From Lachnospiraceae bacterium (GTDB lineage: Bacteria; Bacillota; Clostridia; Lachnospirales; Lachnospiraceae), in contig JAJQFO010000314.1 of the NCBI GenBank assembly GCA_021201095.1, positions 1-64,000 of the forward strand: 64,000 bases of DNA. The letters run 5' to 3'. Every line of letters starts with the position of its first letter. Positions within the stretch are counted from its first letter, which is position 1. Made by a program: the position numbers and the translations under genes. This document shows positions 1-9,600 of this stretch, one piece after another. A model generated the notes under the pieces. The model was not told the origin of the DNA and ran no database searches. It worked only from the letters and a program-made list of their open reading frames with translations.

Positions 1-85
1 CCTTATTTACAACAAAAAAGAGAGGTGTAAGCCTCTCCAAAGTGTTTAACTGCCGACGCAGGAGCTCGTTGACGCAAAAATCCAA

Positions 86-445
86 TTGACAAAGTTCTAT
101 CATGACATTATACTCATTTTAAACAAAGCAACAGAAGAAGGTTTCCTTAGTGACTCGGATGTGAAAATTATTCTTATTTTGCTTAGAAAAGCCATGATAC
201 GTGTTTTTTACAAGGATTCTGATTTATTATCGGAGGTGATAAACATGACAGCACCGGTACTCGAGCTTGAGTGGGAAACGATCGCGAGGCTGGAAAAAGA
301 AGTAGCCGAAATGGGTTCTGCTCTGGCCGAAAAAGATTCTGCTCTGGTTCAGAAGGATGCAGAGATCGAAAAATGGCGAGCCCTGGCTCTGGGTAAATCA
401 CAGACAGCCCGCACCTCTAAACGCCCAAAGCGAAGGCGCAGATAG
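86..445 (+). CDS. hypothetical coiled-coil protein, probably a gene remnant
   Basis: The reading frame opens with a TTG and has no clear ribosome binding site there. An internal ATG at 245 has a near-perfect site (GGAGGTGAT, six bases away), so a 66-residue product is the better-supported start. The visible part is a charged helix with near-repeats of the type EKDSAL, ending in a basic tail (KRPKRRRR). The upstream residues also look protein-like, which suggests the end of a longer, eroded gene, possibly the coiled-coil tail of an Rpn-type nuclease, but that is a guess. It converges on the transglutaminase-like gene with an 8-base gap. Confidence 0.4.
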   Translation: MTKFYHDIILILNKATEEGFLSDSDVKIILILLRKAMIRVFYKDSDLLSEVINMTAPVLELEWETIARLEKEVAEMGSALAEKDSALVQKDAEIEKWRALALGKSQTARTSKRPKRRRR

Positions 446-453
446 TCTAGTTG

Positions 454-1638
454 TCATTTGCCGGATTTTATTTCGTAGGCCACTCTCCCGGTTCCCTGTG
501 TCCGATTCTGGGAGCTTATGAGACGGATGGTGCCGTACCTGCGGCAAAAGACTTCCTGAGCGCCACCCCAACGCGCAGCGTTCTCTAATTGGGCGGCGCG
601 ACCTGCCCTCGCCGGGGGGCATCCTCGCCCTGCGGGCGGGATATCCTCCGAAGCGCAGCGAGGTGGCAATTCCATCTGCTGCAGGAAGTCAACCATATCA
701 GAGACGATCTGGTCAATCGGCTCTCTCCCATTGTAGCGAAAATAAAAGGCCTGCTGCCCGGCTTCTACGCCGCGGCGGATGTAAGTGCAAAGCTCCCGCT
801 TGCTGTAGAAATCCAGATGGTTCTGTGAAAAATAGTCCTCCGTGCCTGCGCGGCAGGCCGGCATACCGAAAAAGCCTTCGTGGTCCCGGCGGATCCGCAT
901 GTCTGTGAGGTTGTAATAGTCGTACTGAATTTCATTTTTTTCTCTGTTTGAGGTAGTCATATCCCAGGTCACGTCCAGGTGATAGGCCTCGCCGTTTATT
1001 TTTACGATATTCCAGGCATGAGGATCACTTTTTTCCATAGCGCCGCTGTTTTTCCTCATACTGGTACTGTTCCCCATGTTGCTGCTGCCGCTTACGACGA
1101 TGCATTTCATGCCAGCGGCGTTCAGCAGCAGCTTTACGGCCTTGGCGATGCCCTCGCAGACGGCTCTCTGTCTGGCAAAAACACCGATGACAGAATGAGC
1201 GGAGACGAGACGGTTCACGTCATCTGTACAGAGTGCTTCCTGATCATAGGTTACATTTTGGCAAAAGTAGTCATGAACGCGCCGTACCTTGACGCTTTCC
1301 GGCACACGGGCGAGCTGGAGATCGCGAATCAGGGTATTAACCGCCGTTTCCAGACGCGCATTATAGACGGCCACCTGCGCCCGGCTGCAAAAGTACTGGG
1401 GGAGGAAAATCGTCTCTACTCTCGATTTTTTCAGATTGAGCACGCTCTGGTTAAAGTAATAAAGATGCGGACAATCATGCGTGATGGCGTGATAGACATG
1501 GTCTACCTCATCGCTGTCTGCTGATATGCCGGGCACCGATATTTCCTTCTGAAGCTTCACAACGCCGTTGTAAAGTGCCAGATAAAGGGTCTTTTCTGTC
1601 TGCGTCAGCTGCCGAAAGTAGTAGTTGTCGTTGATCAT
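454..1638 (-). CDS. transglutaminase-like cysteine protease-fold protein
   Basis: The 394-residue protein has the transglutaminase-like core. The predicted nucleophile is Cys161 (RAVCEGIAKAV), followed by His207 (DPHAWN) and Asp222 (YHLDVTWD), the order expected for the Cys-His-Asp triad. There is no signal peptide, so it is probably cytoplasmic. The start codon overlaps the PP2C stop (ATGA), which implies translational coupling to the kinase/phosphatase/VWA cluster upstream. Residues about 325-362 are encoded by a palindromic repeat element and should not be read as part of the fold. Its substrate is unknown; a protease or cross-linking role in the signalling cluster is inference. Confidence 0.85.
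   Translation of the reverse strand: MINDNYYFRQLTQTEKTLYLALYNGVVKLQKEISVPGISADSDEVDHVYHAITHDCPHLYYFNQSVLNLKKSRVETIFLPQYFCSRAQVAVYNARLETAVNTLIRDLQLARVPESVKVRRVHDYFCQNVTYDQEALCTDDVNRLVSAHSVIGVFARQRAVCEGIAKAVKLLLNAAGMKCIVVSGSSNMGNSTSMRKNSGAMEKSDPHAWNIVKINGEAYHLDVTWDMTTSNREKNEIQYDYYNLTDMRIRRDHEGFFGMPACRAGTEDYFSQNHLDFYSKRELCTYIRRGVEAGQQAFYFRYNGREPIDQIVSDMVDFLQQMELPPRCASEDIPPAGRGCPPARAGRAAQLENAARWGGAQEVFCRRYGTIRLISSQNRTQGTGRVAYEIKSGK
562..667. repeat. palindromic element, full copy 1, in frame in the transglutaminase-like gene
   Basis: This 106-base element is closely similar to the one at 11740-11845 and exactly the same length. It has two hairpin modules. The first has outer arms GCCACCC/GGGCGGC (imperfect) around AACGC-GCA-GCGTT. 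The second has outer arms near CCCTCGC/GCGAGG around an inner GCCC/GGGC stem. The whole is bounded by GCCACC and GGTGGC. It is translated without a stop in the host gene. Confidence 0.85.
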
Positions 1639-2834
1639 TCCTCGTTATCCTCCCCGGATATGGAAATAAATCCCTTTTCTGCCGGTTTCCCAGGTACGGA
1701 TGTACCTTCCTCTTCTGCAGGTTCCTCAGATGCGGAAACACCTTCCACCTCGTGTTCCTCACATGCTGACGTGTTTTCCTCAGTCTTATCTGATGGTTCC
1801 GGGTAAAGGCAGACCAGCGCCACCGTAATGTCGTCGCCGCATCCAAGCTCGCTGGTCTCAGAGAGCCAGCTTTTGAGGCTGGCTGCTACTGCATCGAATC
1901 CGTATTTCTGAATCATCTCATAGTATTCGCGGCAGGTCTGCTCCAGTGCCTCATCGGAGACGTGGCTGTTGGAAAAGCCATCGGTAGAAAGCAGGTAGAG
2001 GACAGGGGCGTGGTATGTCCACAATCTTTGATTGTGGATGTGGGCATCCCGCACTTTGTGCGGGACATTCGCCAACCGGAACGAATCGGAGATCGTTCCC
2101 ATACCTTCAAACCGGTGCATGACCGTGACGGCTTTTTTCCAGGCATCTGTGGCGGAAAGGGAATTCGTCTGTGTGCCGAGAAATTTTTCCGCTTCTATGA
2201 CGGGAGTCACCTGTTTTGCATCGATCCGTATAATGTCTCCGTCGCCGATCTGGAATGCAAATAGAAACTGCGGCGTCAGAAGCAGGCCCAGCAGGGTCGT
2301 GCCGTACAGGCGGAAGATTGCATTCGTTTCCGTTTTCCTGATCCGGGACTCTGGCGAATATCTGGTATCCGCATTTTCCGAAAAGCCCGAATTTTCTGTG
2401 TCGTCCACACGATAAATAGTCTCTGCACTGCCAATCAGGCCTGTATCCGCAGTTTCTGCACTGTCTGGCAGGCCTGTATCCGCAGTCTTCGTGCGCCCGC
2501 GTTCCGCATGTATCCTGCGGATCCGCGCCTTCCATTCTCTGTCAATCTCCTGCGCGACCTTCAGCTCTCCCTCACGGTTCAGATAGGCCATGAGCAGATC
2601 CGGATTGCCGGTGAAGCTATCGATCAATCTCCCGATTGCGGAGCAAAAGACATTGACCGCGACCCGCGCGCCGGTTCTGCTGAACGGACAGGCTTTGCTT
2701 CCGTGTCCGTCCGCAACTGCCAGAATGGTCGTCCCATCCGGATATTCCATGTACATGTAGCTGTCCTGACAGGGCTGCCCGGAGCGGATGTGGGATGCCC
2801 CCTGTACGCTCCGTGCACAGGTTTTTCGAAGCAC
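1635..2834 (-). CDS. PP2C-family serine/threonine protein phosphatase
   Basis: The protein carries the metal-binding PP2C motifs in order: VADGHGS near residue 45, GTTLLGLL near 181, IGDGDI near 199, LSTDGFSNS near 286 and GCGDDITVAL near 335. It should remove phosphates placed by the neighbouring kinase. A GTG at 2834 is eight bases after AGAGAGG and is preferred; a GTG at 2843 would add three residues. Two stretches do not belong to the fold: a repetitive loop at about 115-168, and about 250-280, which is encoded by a palindromic element. The C-terminal 50 residues are a low-complexity Glu/Ser/Pro tail. It overlaps the transglutaminase-like gene by four bases and lies seven to sixteen bases after the VWA gene. 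Confidence 0.9.
   Translation of the reverse strand: MLRKTCARSVQGASHIRSGQPCQDSYMYMEYPDGTTILAVADGHGSKACPFSRTGARVAVNVFCSAIGRLIDSFTGNPDLLMAYLNREGELKVAQEIDREWKARIRRIHAERGRTKTADTGLPDSAETADTGLIGSAETIYRVDDTENSGFSENADTRYSPESRIRKTETNAIFRLYGTTLLGLLLTPQFLFAFQIGDGDIIRIDAKQVTPVIEAEKFLGTQTNSLSATDAWKKAVTVMHRFEGMGTISDSFRLANVPHKVRDAHIHNQRLWTYHAPVLYLLSTDGFSNSHVSDEALEQTCREYYEMIQKYGFDAVAASLKSWLSETSELGCGDDITVALVCLYPEPSDKTEENTSACEEHEVEGVSASEEPAEEEGTSVPGKPAEKGFISISGEDNEE
2014..2091. repeat. palindromic element inside the PP2C gene
   Basis: Two perfect stem-loops follow one another: TCCACAATC-TTT-GATTGTGGA (2018-2038) and TCCCGCAC-TTT-GTGCGGGA (2047-2065). They are followed by a tail (CGCCAACCGGAACGAATCGG) that resembles the tail of the element at 12462-12603. 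It is read through in frame by the phosphatase gene. Confidence 0.75.
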
Positions 2835-2849
2835 ATCGATCACCTCTCT

Positions 2850-3758
2850 TTACCAGACATCGCCCACCTTGATGTCCGCCGGATGGGGTATTTTGTTCAT
2901 GTCTATGTATTTCGGGGGAATCTGACCGCCGCCTGCATTCGCGCTCTGGCTGCTGCCAGTACCCAAAGTCTGACCACTGTCTGCGTTCGGGCCTCCGGTG
3001 CCCGAAGTCTGGCCGCTGCCCGTGCCTGCATTTCCCGCTGCATTTTGCCCCGCTCCCGCGCTGCCGGAAGCAGCTGTACTCTGGCTTATGCCAGCGCCGG
3101 TCCGACCGGCAGCCGATGGGATATCCCGGTCGTCCCGCGGCTGGCTCGGAGGAGCAGCTACAGCCTTCGGCACCTCGGTAGAGGCCCATTTGATCATGTC
3201 GACCAGAGTGACGGCGTTGTTCGCCTGCAGTACCAGCTCCCGGTTGCCGGTAAACTCCATAAGGACATCATCATTTGCGTCCTTGCCTATCGAAATGGCA
3301 ATGCGGACGGCCTTTTTGCCCCACGGCAGGGAGAGCAGTTTATTCAGAGACTTTTTGTAATCATCGGTCGGCTGACCGTCAGAAAGCAGCACCAGTACCG
3401 GCGGCAGGGCACGGTCAGACATCGGAGGAATCGTCAGCTGTTCGGAGAGCAGCTCGAACGCCTTTCCCATGTCGGTAAGGCCTTTGGCCTTCAGATCATC
3501 CCACGCAAAGCTTTCCACCGGAATCGCGTCTGAAGTCACCCAGGACGCGCCGTTTGAAAACTGTAAGGTGCGGACCAGCATCCGCGCGTGGGGATTTTCC
3601 GCCGCTACGCGCTGCATCTCCGGGATCACCGACTGGATCGCGTAATTGACCGTTCCGATCTTTTCGCCATACATAGAGCCAGAGCAATCCACGGCCCAGA
3701 TCACATGTAATGGTCTGCTTGCAAGCTCTCCGCCTGGTCTTCTTAAAATTTCTGGCAT
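2850..3758 (-). CDS. TerY-like von Willebrand factor A domain protein
   Basis: Residues 1-195 form a VWA domain with a complete MIDAS: DCSGSM at 24-29, Thr95 (GLTDMG) and Asp127 (LLSDGQPTDD). It should bind a divalent metal and act as a scaffold for protein-protein contact. The remaining 100 residues are a Gly/Ser/Ala/Gln-rich linker made of degenerate repeats, ending in a short conserved-looking tail (IPHPADIKVGDVW). The start follows a GAGGAGG site. With the kinase upstream and the phosphatase downstream it makes the three parts of a TerY-P type triad, known from tellurite-resistance-associated loci. No terC or terD gene is in the window. Confidence 0.88.
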   Translation of the reverse strand: MPEILRRPGGELASRPLHVIWAVDCSGSMYGEKIGTVNYAIQSVIPEMQRVAAENPHARMLVRTLQFSNGASWVTSDAIPVESFAWDDLKAKGLTDMGKAFELLSEQLTIPPMSDRALPPVLVLLSDGQPTDDYKKSLNKLLSLPWGKKAVRIAISIGKDANDDVLMEFTGNRELVLQANNAVTLVDMIKWASTEVPKAVAAPPSQPRDDRDIPSAAGRTGAGISQSTAASGSAGAGQNAAGNAGTGSGQTSGTGGPNADSGQTLGTGSSQSANAGGGQIPPKYIDMNKIPHPADIKVGDVW

Positions 3759-3768
3759 TTTCTTTTCC

Positions 3769-3837
3769 TCCTCATAATGTTTTTGGATATAAAGTTCTCT
3801 TGCTCCTCATAATGTTTTGGATACAAAGTTCTCTTGC
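3769..3837. repeat. 35-base tandem duplication upstream of the VWA gene
   Basis: Two copies with a period of 35 bases; each contains CTCCTCATAATGTTTT and AAAGTTCTCTTG. On the minus strand the copy nearest the gene supplies its ribosome binding site, so the duplication created a spare GAGGAG site. Confidence 0.8.
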
Positions 3838-3983
3838 TGAATTCTTGCTAAATGCGGGGTGATACTATGAGTCTGTCATTCCTGACCATTTTACCACCAG
3901 CAGGAATTTTCTCTGCCGGGGGGATGTTTTTTCCTGCAGTCCGTATCTGTTTTATGCAGATAAATGCAGCCTGCACACATCAG

Positions 3984-5285
3984 CTACCAAATTTCTCCAT
4001 CGCAGCTTCCGAAGGAAATATGGGCTCCGACCTGGATTTTGGCGCTTCTGCCCGGCGGCACGAGGGTCTGATCCCCATCCGGGTTTGTGTACATCCAGTT
4101 TGTCCCTGTTTCATTGCAAAGACCCAGCACGCTGGGCTCCACAGGGCTGGAGACCACCGTTCCCTCAATCGTATCCATATCGCCGTCGTTATGAAGGTGA
4201 TGAGACTTCAGGTGTCCTCCCTTTGTCAGCAGAATTCTGTGGCGGCCGACGGCAAGCTTTGGCGGCAGGTCCAGCTTGCAGGAGCAGTTCCAGCAAATAT
4301 GAGGAATTTTAGCATGTTCCTTTCTTTCGTCATAAAAATTTTCCACGCCGCACTTCGGACAGATGAGGATTCCGCTCATCAGTTCCGCAATCGCATCCGT
4401 CCACTGCTTCTCTGTCACGCGGCGGTTCGGCGCCTTCAGGCCGACGGTAAATGCCTGTGTAAACAGTCTTTTCAGGTTTTCCGGGTACAGTTCCCAGTAT
4501 ATGACTGCGTTGTCATGAATGCCGCGCACGGGCCGGTTGCGCCGGTCGTCCGGATCAAAAATAAATACCGGGTCGGAGCCGTACAGGCGTTCCATCGCCA
4601 CCAGATCCATGCATTTAATATTCGCCTCCAGACGCCCGTTGAGCGGATGGTTGATCATGAACATATAAAAAAGCAATACTGCGAGGGAGTGCAGATCCGT
4701 GTTTCTGGAGGGGTATGCCTTACCGAGGACAATCTCCGGAGCCATAAATCCCGGCGTCCCGAGCACTCCGCTGTCGTTCTGATCATTAATGGAAACGTTG
4801 TCATTGTCGCAAATCAGGACTTCTCCGTTTTCCGGATCGAAAAACAGGTTTCCAAAGGAAATGTCCCGATAGCTGCAGCCGCTCGCGTGAAGCTTCTCGT
4901 ATCCCCGGGTGAGATTGTATGCGGCGCGGCAGAGCATGGCAAAGGTCGGCTCTGCTGTGCGCTTCATCAGGTCGACGATGCTTTTATAGTTTTTCGGGCG
5001 CAGCTCCATGATATAGCCGAAGGATTTTTCGCCGGGCGGGCAGACCAGATCGAGCGGCCAGAGAAAGGAGGGATCTGGACTTCCTTTAGTCAGCAGGTTT
5101 CTCAGAGTCTTTTTCTGCTCTGCTGTCGCGCTTGGCAGAAAATACCATTTCAGGGCGTAAGCTCCGCTTTCGCCCGCGACCTCATACACCTCTCCCTGGG
5201 AACCGGCGCCGAGCCATTTTCCGACCGTATACCGGCTTCCGTTTTCTGAGATCAGCACCGTTCCTGTTTTCAGCAATCCTTCCAT
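3984..5285 (-). CDS. serine/threonine protein kinase with zinc ribbon and FHA-like C-terminus
   Basis: Residues about 15-290 form a eukaryotic-like kinase: glycine loop GAGSQGEVY, lysine in ALKWYF, catalytic loop YRDISFGN, APE motif in GFMAPEI. The metal-binding DFG is replaced by DND (ICDNDNV). A zinc ribbon follows (CPKC and CWNC, residues about 325-355). The last 90 residues end in GLCNET, PPG and ISFG-like motifs that resemble an FHA or FHA-like sandwich. The ATG at 5285 follows GAGGAG and is preferred over an upstream start. Family knowledge: kinases of TerY-P triads often carry such C-terminal modules. It probably phosphorylates its own cluster partners; substrate not visible. Confidence 0.88.
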   Translation of the reverse strand: MEGLLKTGTVLISENGSRYTVGKWLGAGSQGEVYEVAGESGAYALKWYFLPSATAEQKKTLRNLLTKGSPDPSFLWPLDLVCPPGEKSFGYIMELRPKNYKSIVDLMKRTAEPTFAMLCRAAYNLTRGYEKLHASGCSYRDISFGNLFFDPENGEVLICDNDNVSINDQNDSGVLGTPGFMAPEIVLGKAYPSRNTDLHSLAVLLFYMFMINHPLNGRLEANIKCMDLVAMERLYGSDPVFIFDPDDRRNRPVRGIHDNAVIYWELYPENLKRLFTQAFTVGLKAPNRRVTEKQWTDAIAELMSGILICPKCGVENFYDERKEHAKIPHICWNCSCKLDLPPKLAVGRHRILLTKGGHLKSHHLHNDGDMDTIEGTVVSSPVEPSVLGLCNETGTNWMYTNPDGDQTLVPPGRSAKIQVGAHISFGSCDGEIW

Positions 5286-5338
5286 CGTTTTCTCCTCTCT
5301 TGAATGTCTTTTGCCGCTGTAGATGGCGGACTTTTTTC

Positions 5339-5621
5339 CATCCATACGATTGCAATGCTCTGCCATGCACCATGTCCGTACGATTGCAGTGCCCGGTCAA
5401 TCACTGCGTTCGTACAATCGCAATGTCCTGTCCAGGCAGTCACCGTGTCCGTACGATCGCAATGTCCGGGCAGTCACTGTATCCGTACGATCGCAATGCT
5501 CTGCCAAGCACTGTATTCATACGATCGCTCTGCTCCGCCAGTCACTGCGTCCGTACGATCGCACTGCCCAGGCAGTCACCGTGTCCGTACGATCGCTATG
5601 CCCGGGCAGTCACTGCGTCCG
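5339..5621. repeat. 34-base tandem array (eight units)
   Basis: The core TACGATCGC(A/T) recurs at 5345, 5379, 5413, 5452, 5486, 5520, 5554 and 5588. The spacing is 34 bases except for one 39-base step. Most units contain the palindrome CGATCG and the phrase GGCAGTCAC. The array fills the gap between the kinase start and the 3' end of the next gene, and that gene's last codons and stop lie in its final unit. Confidence 0.92.
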
Positions 5622-6515
5622 CACCCCCGCGAAAGGAGGCACCACTACCAGGCAGTCCTTTCCCAGAAGCTTCTCCCCATAGCACACACACCAGACGGCT
5701 GCCGCCCACCTCGCGTAATCCTCACGGACGCCAAAATCACCGGTCAGTCTTTTGACGAAGCGCAGGGGAAACATCTCGTTCAGCGTTTTCGCATCCCGGA
5801 TGGCCCGGACGATGTCCATCTGATAAAGTGTCTCCATCAGGCGCGCCTGCATCGGATTCCCGGGAAACAGGTCCCGGATCATGCCGGTGAACCTTCTCGA
5901 ATCGTCCAGGGCCTGGGGATATTCTTTCAGCATCTGGAAAAAACGGGGTTCAAAATCTCCAGACTCGTCCATCAGCAGTTCCGCGGGATTGTCCGTAAAT
6001 CTCCATGCTCCCGATAACTGTCCCGACCCGCCGCGCGGAAAACCTGCCGTTCCCGGAGTCTGTCCAGGAGAGGCGTTCCCGCATCCGGTGCTCCCATAAG
6101 ACTGCCCGTACACGGTATTCATAAATCCAGCCGCTCCAGGGAACTGTCCCTGCGCAGCATTCCCGCGTCCGGCAGCCCCAGACCCCTGCCATACGCCTTC
6201 CTCTGTTTCTCCGTCAGCGGTTCCGGTCTGGTATTCTGTCTTCCAGGCCTCGAGGGCCTGCTCGTATCCAAGTGCCTGGAGCCAGGCTTCAAATCCCGGC
6301 TCCAGATGTTGGTCGTCCAGAAACAGAGGCCGGATTTTTCTCTGAAGCTTCTTTTTGGAATCATCCGCAAGCATCTGCAGATATGCGGCAAATGCTTCGA
6401 CCGAGGAAAAGCTGACGGCGTCAAATACAAATGTATGCACGGCGGAGTCTCCGGTGCGGTCTTCCATGTTTTTTTCGACAGATTCGTCAACCGTTTCTGT
6501 ATGTTCAAGCTTCAT
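5610..6515 (-). CDS. uncharacterised protein of the kinase/VWA/helicase cluster
   Basis: I do not recognise a named family. Residues 1-100 form a predicted helical domain (LQRKIRPLFLDD and ALGYEQALEAWKTEY). Residues about 108-170 are a Gly/Gln/Ala-rich repeat region of roughly 13-residue units. The C-terminal third is helical and ends in GVREDYARWAAAVWCVCYG, reminiscent of a short Trp-rich helical module seen in clostridial signalling proteins (memory-based, uncertain). Its place between the helicase and the kinase, with a good AAGGAAG site, suggests an adaptor linking the two. The stop lies in the last unit of the tandem array. Confidence 0.7.
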   Translation of the reverse strand: MKLEHTETVDESVEKNMEDRTGDSAVHTFVFDAVSFSSVEAFAAYLQMLADDSKKKLQRKIRPLFLDDQHLEPGFEAWLQALGYEQALEAWKTEYQTGTADGETEEGVWQGSGAAGRGNAAQGQFPGAAGFMNTVYGQSYGSTGCGNASPGQTPGTAGFPRGGSGQLSGAWRFTDNPAELLMDESGDFEPRFFQMLKEYPQALDDSRRFTGMIRDLFPGNPMQARLMETLYQMDIVRAIRDAKTLNEMFPLRFVKRLTGDFGVREDYARWAAAVWCVCYGEKLLGKDCLVVVPPFAGVRTQ

Positions 6516-6542
6516 ACGCTGGCTTCCTTTCTATAGCACGGT

Positions 6543-6689
6543 CCCAACAAGCGGTGTTTTTTATACGGACGGAGTGAGACACAACAGTTCCAGGCTGTGC
6601 CCTGTCAGGGACGGCCTTGCGGTGTTCTTTATACGGACGGAGTGAGACACAGCTGCGCCATCGTATGGAAATCCCAACAAGCGGCGCTG
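6543..6689. repeat. 66-base direct repeat between helicase and the next gene
   Basis: TTTATACGGACGGAGTGAG occurs twice, about 66 bases apart, each preceded by a GCGGTGTT-like sequence. A third partial copy (CCCAACAAGCGGCGC) abuts the helicase stop. No coding role is visible. Confidence 0.8.
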
Positions 6690-6690
6690 C

Positions 6691-9600
6691 TTACCCCGTC
6701 TCTTTTACAGCCTTTGCCAGAAATTCCAGCAGACGGCGTTTTTCCTTTTCCGGATTCTGATACCAGGCCAGCGACCAGACATGAAACATGCGCCAGCCCA
6801 TGGATTCCATCATCTCTCCGCGCAGGCAGTCCCGCTCTCTCGCGGTGCGGGCGGAGGCGTAATTTCTGCCGTCGCACTCGATACCGGCCGCATACCGTTC
6901 CACAGCACCGTCCCAACGCGCAGCGTTCTTCAAATGGACGGCCGGATACAGTACAGCAATATCCACCTTGTATTCGGACGCGCCGACGTTGCGGCGGCAT
7001 TGGTAGCCATTTTCCGTCAGAAAATCACAGATCCGATCTGCGAATGCATCCGAAGCTTCTGCCAGGGGATGTCCTTCAGGCAGTCCATGGTCATTTTTCA
7101 TCGCAAAGCAAATGTAGTCATAAAGCATTCTAACACCTTCCGGGCTGTCCTCCCGGAGGGGGATCTCTTTGGGAAGGATGGAGCCGACCAGCTTCACGTT
7201 GTATTTTGCACGGGTGATGGCCACGTTCAGACGCCGTTCGCCGCCGGGTTGTCCGAGCGGACCGAAGCGCAGATACATCCTGCCGTTTTTGTTTTTTGCG
7301 TAGCAGATGCTTAAGAGAATCGTGTCCCGCTCATCCCCCTGGACATTTTCAAGGTTCTTGACAAAAAACGGTTCCTCCTTTTCCTCGTCAAAAAAGCTCT
7401 CATACTGCGGGTTTTGCATTCGGAAAGAGAGCACGGCATCCTCGATCACAGCCTGCTGTTTTTCCGAAAACGCGATAATTCCCAGGGAGCGCTCCGGATG
7501 CTTCCGAATATGCTCCGCCAGAAGCTCCACACAACGTGCAGCCTCCGCTGTGTTGCAGTTTTTGCCCCCGCCCTCGTAAATTCCTCCAGGGACGTAGATG
7601 TATTCCAGACCCTTGTCCGCCAAATTCTCACAGTTCGGGAAGGTGATCAGTCGGTTTCCGTAGATTTCGCGGTTGGAAAAAGCGATCAGGGATTCATCCC
7701 TGCTGCGGTAATGCATCAGTAGAGTGCAGGACGGCAGACATCGGCTGGCTTCGTCCAGGATGGATTCTCCGACGGGATCATAATAAGGATCAAAGAGCTC
7801 GTCGGCAGGATCCGGCACTGGCGCACCCGCCCCAGGCAAAGCTTCCACAGAACCTGCGGCCATCTGCGTCCCCGAGGGATCTGCCCCCGAGAAAATATTC
7901 GCAGATCCGCTTTCTACGGAGTCATATTTTTCCACATTATTGACTGAAGCAGTGAAAAAGCTCGTGGGCGGCATCTGGCGGCTGTCTCCGGCGATGATCA
8001 CCTGCTTTCCCCGGTAAATCGCCCCGATGGCGTCCTCTGGCCGGATCTGGGAGGCTTCGTCAAAAATGACCAGGTCAAATTCATATGCGTCGGAATCCAG
8101 AAAGTAGGATACGGACAGGGGCGACATCATGAAACACGGCTTGAGCTGCTGCAGTAGGTGCGGGATTTCTTTAAAAAGCCTGCGCAGCGGCATGACTCTG
8201 CGCTTTTTTTCAGTCTCCCGCCGCAGGATGGCCAGCTCGTCCCTGCCGTTTACGATCAGCTGATGCCCGGACGGTCTCTGTGCCGAGAGCTTCTCGTTCA
8301 GCCGGATCCGCGTCAGCTCGATCAGCCTGCGGTCGTTTTCCCGAAAGCGTGCAATCAGGTTTTCGTACGAATAGGACTGAAAAAGAGCAAAGGGGCGCAT
8401 TTCTTCGCTGTTCAGCCAGTGCAGCGCCCACTTTGTCAGAAAGCTTTTCCGGTAAATTGCAGGGAAGCCACCGTCCGGTGCCGTTTCCGGGTTTTTCTGT
8501 ACATTTGCAATGTAACGCGCCGTTTCCGGGCTCTTTTCCACATTTGCAATCACCGCGCCAAGGCCCTTTTCCTCGCAATCGTCCAAAATCGACCGGTACA
8601 GCAGCCAGCTGTTTAGCTGCTCCAGGTCGCGGCAGTCCTTCACACGTTCATAAAGCTCCTCAAGAGTCAGCTCCGAGAGCAGATCCTTCGAAAACCAGGA
8701 TGTGAAGACGGCGAGCGGCTCCGGTAATGCTGATTGCTGCACGGTTTTCAGAAGGGCGTCCCATGCGTCCTCCAGCGACTGCAGCAGGGCCGTCTGCCGC
8801 TTCAGATGCTCCAGAATGGCCGGAACATCTTCTTCCGTCCTCCCTTGCGAAGCGGGTGCGTCTGATGCAGGAATATCACGAGCGGGATGGCTGTCTGGAA
8901 TGGTCCTATCTTGCGAAGCGGAGGCGTCTGATACTGACCAGAATAAAGTAGAAGATGCATTTTTATAAGGCTCCAGCACACGCTCACAGGCGTCAAACCA
9001 TTTGCCGTCCGAGAACTCCTCCACCCATTTCCCATTCAGCCGGACATAGCGCCTGGTATCATAGCGATTCTCCAGCAGCTTCTTCAATTCCGGCGTAATT
9101 CCATATTTTTTCTGATAAACCTCAATCTCTTCGCAGGCATCCAGGTCCTGGTACAGCTTCACCCAGTCGGTGTCCGCACCTCTATAGTGGCCGATGAGGA
9201 CCCGCTTCGCCTCCCGGGACTTTTCCTCAAGCTCCTTTTTCGTCTTCTGATAAGCGGCAAGAAGCTCCAGGCCCGCCCGAAGCTGTGAATCCTCCAGCTT
9301 TGTGTCCGAAGCACAGTGAGGGGATTGATCGTCCTGTGGACAATCATTTAACCCTCGCCGGGAGGCATCCCGCGGGATATTCGCCGACCGAAAAGAAGTA
9401 GAGTACGGTTCCGCTACAGAAGGCTTTCTCATGGAAATGAGCAGCTCCCGGTCTGCCCGGTACCGGCTTCCCAGACGTCCCAGAAAGGAGGTCGATTCTC
9501 TCGAAAAGCGCCGAAGAAGCGTTTCGCCGTCCAGGTTCAGAAACCCGTCCTTCCATTCCGTCCGCAGATTCTGTGCCTGTGCCTTCTCTCTTGCGGTAAG

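Noticed and set aside
3852-5249. Long plus-strand frame opposite the kinase gene
   Set aside because: The minus strand has full kinase motifs; the plus frame has no recognisable domain and is a GC-driven shadow.
5339-5621. CRISPR array
   Set aside because: Units are contiguous with no unique spacers and no cas genes are nearby.
5132-6017. Plus-strand frames across the 34-base array
   Set aside because: Three overlapping frames are open only because of the repeats; real genes lie on the other strand.
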